Shown here piece after piece: positions 61,543 to 64,000 of a stretch of 64,000 bases of DNA (the stretch's first letter is position 1; each line of letters opens with the position of its first letter). Below the pieces are notes generated by a model, which saw only the letters and a list, made by a program, of their open reading frames with translations, did no database searches and was not told where the DNA came from. Made by a program: the position numbers and the translations under genes. Source of the DNA: Streptomyces sp. DT2A-34 (lineage in GTDB: Bacteria > Actinomycetota > Actinomycetes > Streptomycetales > Streptomycetaceae); contig NZ_JASTWJ010000002.1 of the NCBI RefSeq assembly GCF_030499515.1, positions 1 through 64,000 on the forward strand, in the 5' to 3' direction.

Positions 61543-62337
61543 TCAGCCCGCTTCTGCGTGTTCGGCACGGGCTCGGGTGCTGGCCAGGCGGTAGGAGTCG
61601 GTTCCGGTCTCGATGATGGTGCCGTTGAAGGTGAGCCGGTCGACGATGGCGGCGCAGAGACGGGGGTCGGTGAAGGTCTTCGTCCAGCCTCCGAACGACT
61701 CGTTTGAGGCGATGGCGACGCTGTTCTTCTCCTCCCGCTCGGTCAGAACCTGGAACAGCAGCTCGGCGCCGTGCCGGTCCAGTTCCATGTACCCGAGCTC
61801 GTCGATACACAAAAGGTCGACGCGGCCGTAGCGGGCGATGGTCTTGTTCAACTGCTTCTCGTCGGCGGCTTCAACCAGCTCGTTCACCAGCTTGGTGGCG
61901 AGCGTGTAGCGGACGCGGTAGCCCTTCATGGCGGCCTCGGTGCCCAGGGCGATGAGCATGTGGGACTTGCCGGTGCCGGAGTCGCCGATCAGGCAGAGCG
62001 GCTGTCCCTTCTTGATCCACTCGCAGCTGGCGAGGGTGTTGATGGTGGCCGCGTCGACGTTGGGGTTGGCGTCGAAGTCGAAGGCCCGTAGTGACTTCTC
62101 CCTCGGGAACCCGGCCGCCTTGATCCGCCGTTCCGAGCGTCGGCGGGCCCGGTCGTCGCACTCCGCCATCAGCAGCTCGGCGAGGAAGCCGCGGTAGGTC
62201 ATCTGGTCCTTGGCGGCCCGGTCGGCGATGTCGGCGAACTCGTTGCGGATCGACGGCAGCCGCAGCAGACGGCAGGCGGTGTCGATGGCGGTGGTCGCGG
62301 CTTGCTCGGTCAGTCCTCGCTGGCGAGGCTGGGTCAC
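61543..62337 (-). CDS. istB: IS21 helper ATPase IstB
   Basis: A 264-aa DnaC/IstB-like AAA+ ATPase. Walker A is LIGDSGTGKSHMLIALG, Walker B VDLLCIDELGYME, and the arginine-finger region is FTDPRLCAAIVDRLTF. It acts with IstA as target-selection ATPase in IS21 transposition. The start overlaps the istA stop by 4 nt. Usual length. Confidence 0.95.
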   Translation of the reverse strand: MTQPRQRGLTEQAATTAIDTACRLLRLPSIRNEFADIADRAAKDQMTYRGFLAELLMAECDDRARRRSERRIKAAGFPREKSLRAFDFDANPNVDAATINTLASCEWIKKGQPLCLIGDSGTGKSHMLIALGTEAAMKGYRVRYTLATKLVNELVEAADEKQLNKTIARYGRVDLLCIDELGYMELDRHGAELLFQVLTEREEKNSVAIASNESFGGWTKTFTDPRLCAAIVDRLTFNGTIIETGTDSYRLASTRARAEHAEAG

Positions 62338-63977
62338 TGTGCTTCTCCCTCTCGGTGGTCACCGCCGCTGGCGCGACGTCGGAGCAACTGGTCGTAGGGC
62401 GTCACCGAGGGCAGTGGCCTGGTGTCCGGCGGCAGGTGGTTCAGCTTCCACTCGTGCAGGAACGTCACGGTCGCCGGCGGCTGCCCGGTGGCCAGCGCAG
62501 ACGAGATGGCTGGACTGGGTTCATCCTCGGTCTGGGCGGCTTTGCGGGCCTCCAGGGCGACCGCGTCCGCGGTCAGGGCCCCGGACCGCAACGCGGTCGC
62601 CAGACCGGCGACCAGGTACTCGTGTGGGATGTGCCGGGCCATCAGGAGCACCTCGATCAAGGCCCGGGTGCCCTCGGTGTCGCCGTGTGCCTTGACCGCT
62701 GCGGCCCACCAGGCGTCATGGACAGGGGTGAACTTGCCGGCGGAGCGGGCCTGCTCGAGTGCGGTCGCGCCGGGAAAGGCGCCTGGCTTGCGGATCAGGG
62801 CTTCGAGGTAGTGGTCCAGTTCCAGGCGGCAGCTGCCCTTGGCGATCAGCCGCTCATGGCGGGCCACTTCCACATTCTTGTCGTAAACCACCAGGTGAGA
62901 GGCGTGCAGCATCACCTTGACCCGCTTGCCGATCAGCCTCACCGGCACCGAGTAGCGGTTGGTGCGGACCGCGATCTGGCTGTAGCGGTCGACGCGAGGC
63001 GTGAACACCCGCCCGGTCTCAAAAGGTTCCTCGGGCAGGGGCATCAGCAGCGGCCGCTCGACCTCGAAGTACTCGTCGATCGTTCGCGGCCGGGACCCGA
63101 TCCGGCGCCGGCCGTCGTGCTGGTCCCACTGCTCGACCAGCTCGTTCAGCTCCGACAACGAGGCGACCTCGGGAACCGGGGTGAAGTGGTTGCGCCGGAA
63201 ATAGCCGATCTGCCCCTCGACCCCGCCCTTCTCGTGGGCGCCGTCGATGCCGGGCCGGCAGTAGAAGCTCTCGAGCCCGAAGTGCGACTTGAAGGCGATC
63301 CACCGGTCGGTCTCCACCCTCGCCCGGCTCAGCCCCAGCACGCGGGCGACCGCAGCCTTCAGGTTGTCGTAGCGGACCTTGCTCCGTGGGACACCGCCCA
63401 GCATCCGCAGGGCGTGCACGTGCCCTTCGAAGAAGGCTTCCTGGCCGCAGGAGGCGAAGACGCGGTGGACGGCCTTGCCCGAGTACGACAGACGGAAGGA
63501 GAACAGGTAGCAGGTGACCAGTTCGCCGGCGAGGCGCACGCTGACGTCGCCGAAGTCGACCTCGGCCTCCATGCCCGGCTGGTGGGTCTGGGGCACGAAC
63601 GCTTCCAGCGGGGCCTTGCCCGACTCCACCAGGATCCGAGGCTTCCGGTCCGCGACATAGCGCCGCACCATCTGGTAGGACACGTCGGCGCCGTGCTCTT
63701 CGACCAGGCGGTGGAAGAGCCGCGTGACCGTGTGCCGCTGCTTGCGCGGCGCATCCAGGTCCGCCCGCAGGATCCCGTCGATCACCGCCTTGTACGGGTC
63801 CAGCGCGGTCGGGCGCGGCGGCAGCTTCTTCCGAGGCTCCGGCCAGACCGAGTCCACGGCCCTGCGGACCGTCCGCCACGACACGTTGTACTTGCGCTCG
63901 ATCTCCCGCATCGTCATGCCGCCGCGGTGGTCGCGCCGGATCGCGGCGTACAGCTCGACCTTCGACATCTGCGGCAT
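62334..63977 (-). CDS. istA: IS21 transposase IstA
   Basis: A 547-aa DDE transposase. An N-terminal HTH (GGMTMREIERKYNVSWRTVR) precedes the rve/integrase core with catalytic Asp in MEAEVDFGDVSV, Asp in VRYDNLKAAV and Glu in AHEKGGVEGQIGYF. The C-terminal beta-barrel has VRTNRYSVPVRL. ATG at 63977 with GAAAGG eight bases upstream. It appears intact. Confidence 0.95.
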   Translation of the reverse strand: MPQMSKVELYAAIRRDHRGGMTMREIERKYNVSWRTVRRAVDSVWPEPRKKLPPRPTALDPYKAVIDGILRADLDAPRKQRHTVTRLFHRLVEEHGADVSYQMVRRYVADRKPRILVESGKAPLEAFVPQTHQPGMEAEVDFGDVSVRLAGELVTCYLFSFRLSYSGKAVHRVFASCGQEAFFEGHVHALRMLGGVPRSKVRYDNLKAAVARVLGLSRARVETDRWIAFKSHFGLESFYCRPGIDGAHEKGGVEGQIGYFRRNHFTPVPEVASLSELNELVEQWDQHDGRRRIGSRPRTIDEYFEVERPLLMPLPEEPFETGRVFTPRVDRYSQIAVRTNRYSVPVRLIGKRVKVMLHASHLVVYDKNVEVARHERLIAKGSCRLELDHYLEALIRKPGAFPGATALEQARSAGKFTPVHDAWWAAAVKAHGDTEGTRALIEVLLMARHIPHEYLVAGLATALRSGALTADAVALEARKAAQTEDEPSPAISSALATGQPPATVTFLHEWKLNHLPPDTRPLPSVTPYDQLLRRRASGGDHREGEAQ

Positions 63978-64000
63978 GACCAGGGCCTTTCACCAGGAAC

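Larger units (their letters stand above)
61491..64000 (-). mobile_element. IS21-family element, right end outside window
   Basis: Contains overlapping istA and istB. The left end probably begins TGTCGGCC at 61491, with a palindrome GTCGGCC-T-GGCCGAC (61492-61506). A GCCGGCCAGG motif just inside may be part of the internal repeats. The opposite end lies beyond 64000. Confidence 0.8.

Noticed and set aside
1..64000. tRNA, rRNA, riboswitches or CRISPR repeats
   Set aside because: Looked for cloverleaf-like or regularly repeated sequence by eye and found none that I could support.

Overview
The window is very GC-rich, with GTG and ATG starts, many 4-nt start/stop overlaps (ATGA, GTGA) and families typical of Streptomyces: XRE regulators with a DUF5753-like C-terminus, a DUF397-like protein, RsbW-type kinases, Methyltransf_19-type methyltransferases and ECF-like sigma factors. 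I read it as accessory DNA of a Streptomyces-like actinomycete, probably a large plasmid or a chromosome arm. I saw no rRNA, tRNA or core housekeeping operon. Five transposable or retro-elements or their parts, and several gene fragments, show heavy turnover. A pair of genes at 48639-51430 resembles telomere-associated and terminal proteins of linear Streptomyces replicons, so the replicon may be linear.

The left 24 kb is a defence-like, nucleic-acid-processing island. It opens with an array of 12 perfect hairpins sharing a TGNC-type loop (60-500). A complete three-gene pPIWI-RE operon follows (617-7658): a restriction-endonuclease-like protein, a DinG-type helicase with four cysteines, and the pPIWI-RE protein. 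Next is an Mrr-like, membrane-anchored restriction endonuclease gene (7830-12308, minus strand) split by a group II intron exactly inside its catalytic QxK motif. The intron itself carries an ISAs1-family insertion with 18-bp inverted repeats and a 10-bp target duplication. A five-gene minus-strand operon (12453-19577) encodes a helicase with helicase-associated repeats, an SF1 helicase, an unknown protein, a Cas4/RecB-like nuclease and a coiled-coil protein. It diverges from an sbcD-sbcC pair (19710-24181) across a promoter region with three 10-bp-spaced repeats. The seven genes together are my best candidate for an undescribed system.

The middle (24.2-43.3 kb) contains Ku C-terminal scars, three overlapping genes that include two sigma-like proteins, and a carbohydrate cassette (29008-32985): a MurG-like glycosyltransferase, dTDP-glucose 4,6-dehydratase, sugar aminotransferase and N-formyltransferase, predicted to make and perhaps attach an N-formyl amino sugar. 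Next come an XRE regulator, two copies of a module made of a small membrane protein plus a double-HTH protein (a third copy is at 55.5 kb), a cysteine-protease-fold-like protein and a UvrD-like helicase.

The right part (43.5-64 kb) has an IS110-family transposase, a plasmid-type hypothetical cluster with an XRE repressor, the telomere-protein-like pair with its HTH neighbour, a membrane NACHT NTPase, a regulatory block (zinc-ribbon/HTH, sigma-like, methyltransferase, XRE, DUF397-like, RsbW-like), a HAD hydrolase and an IS21 element (istA/istB) running off the right edge.
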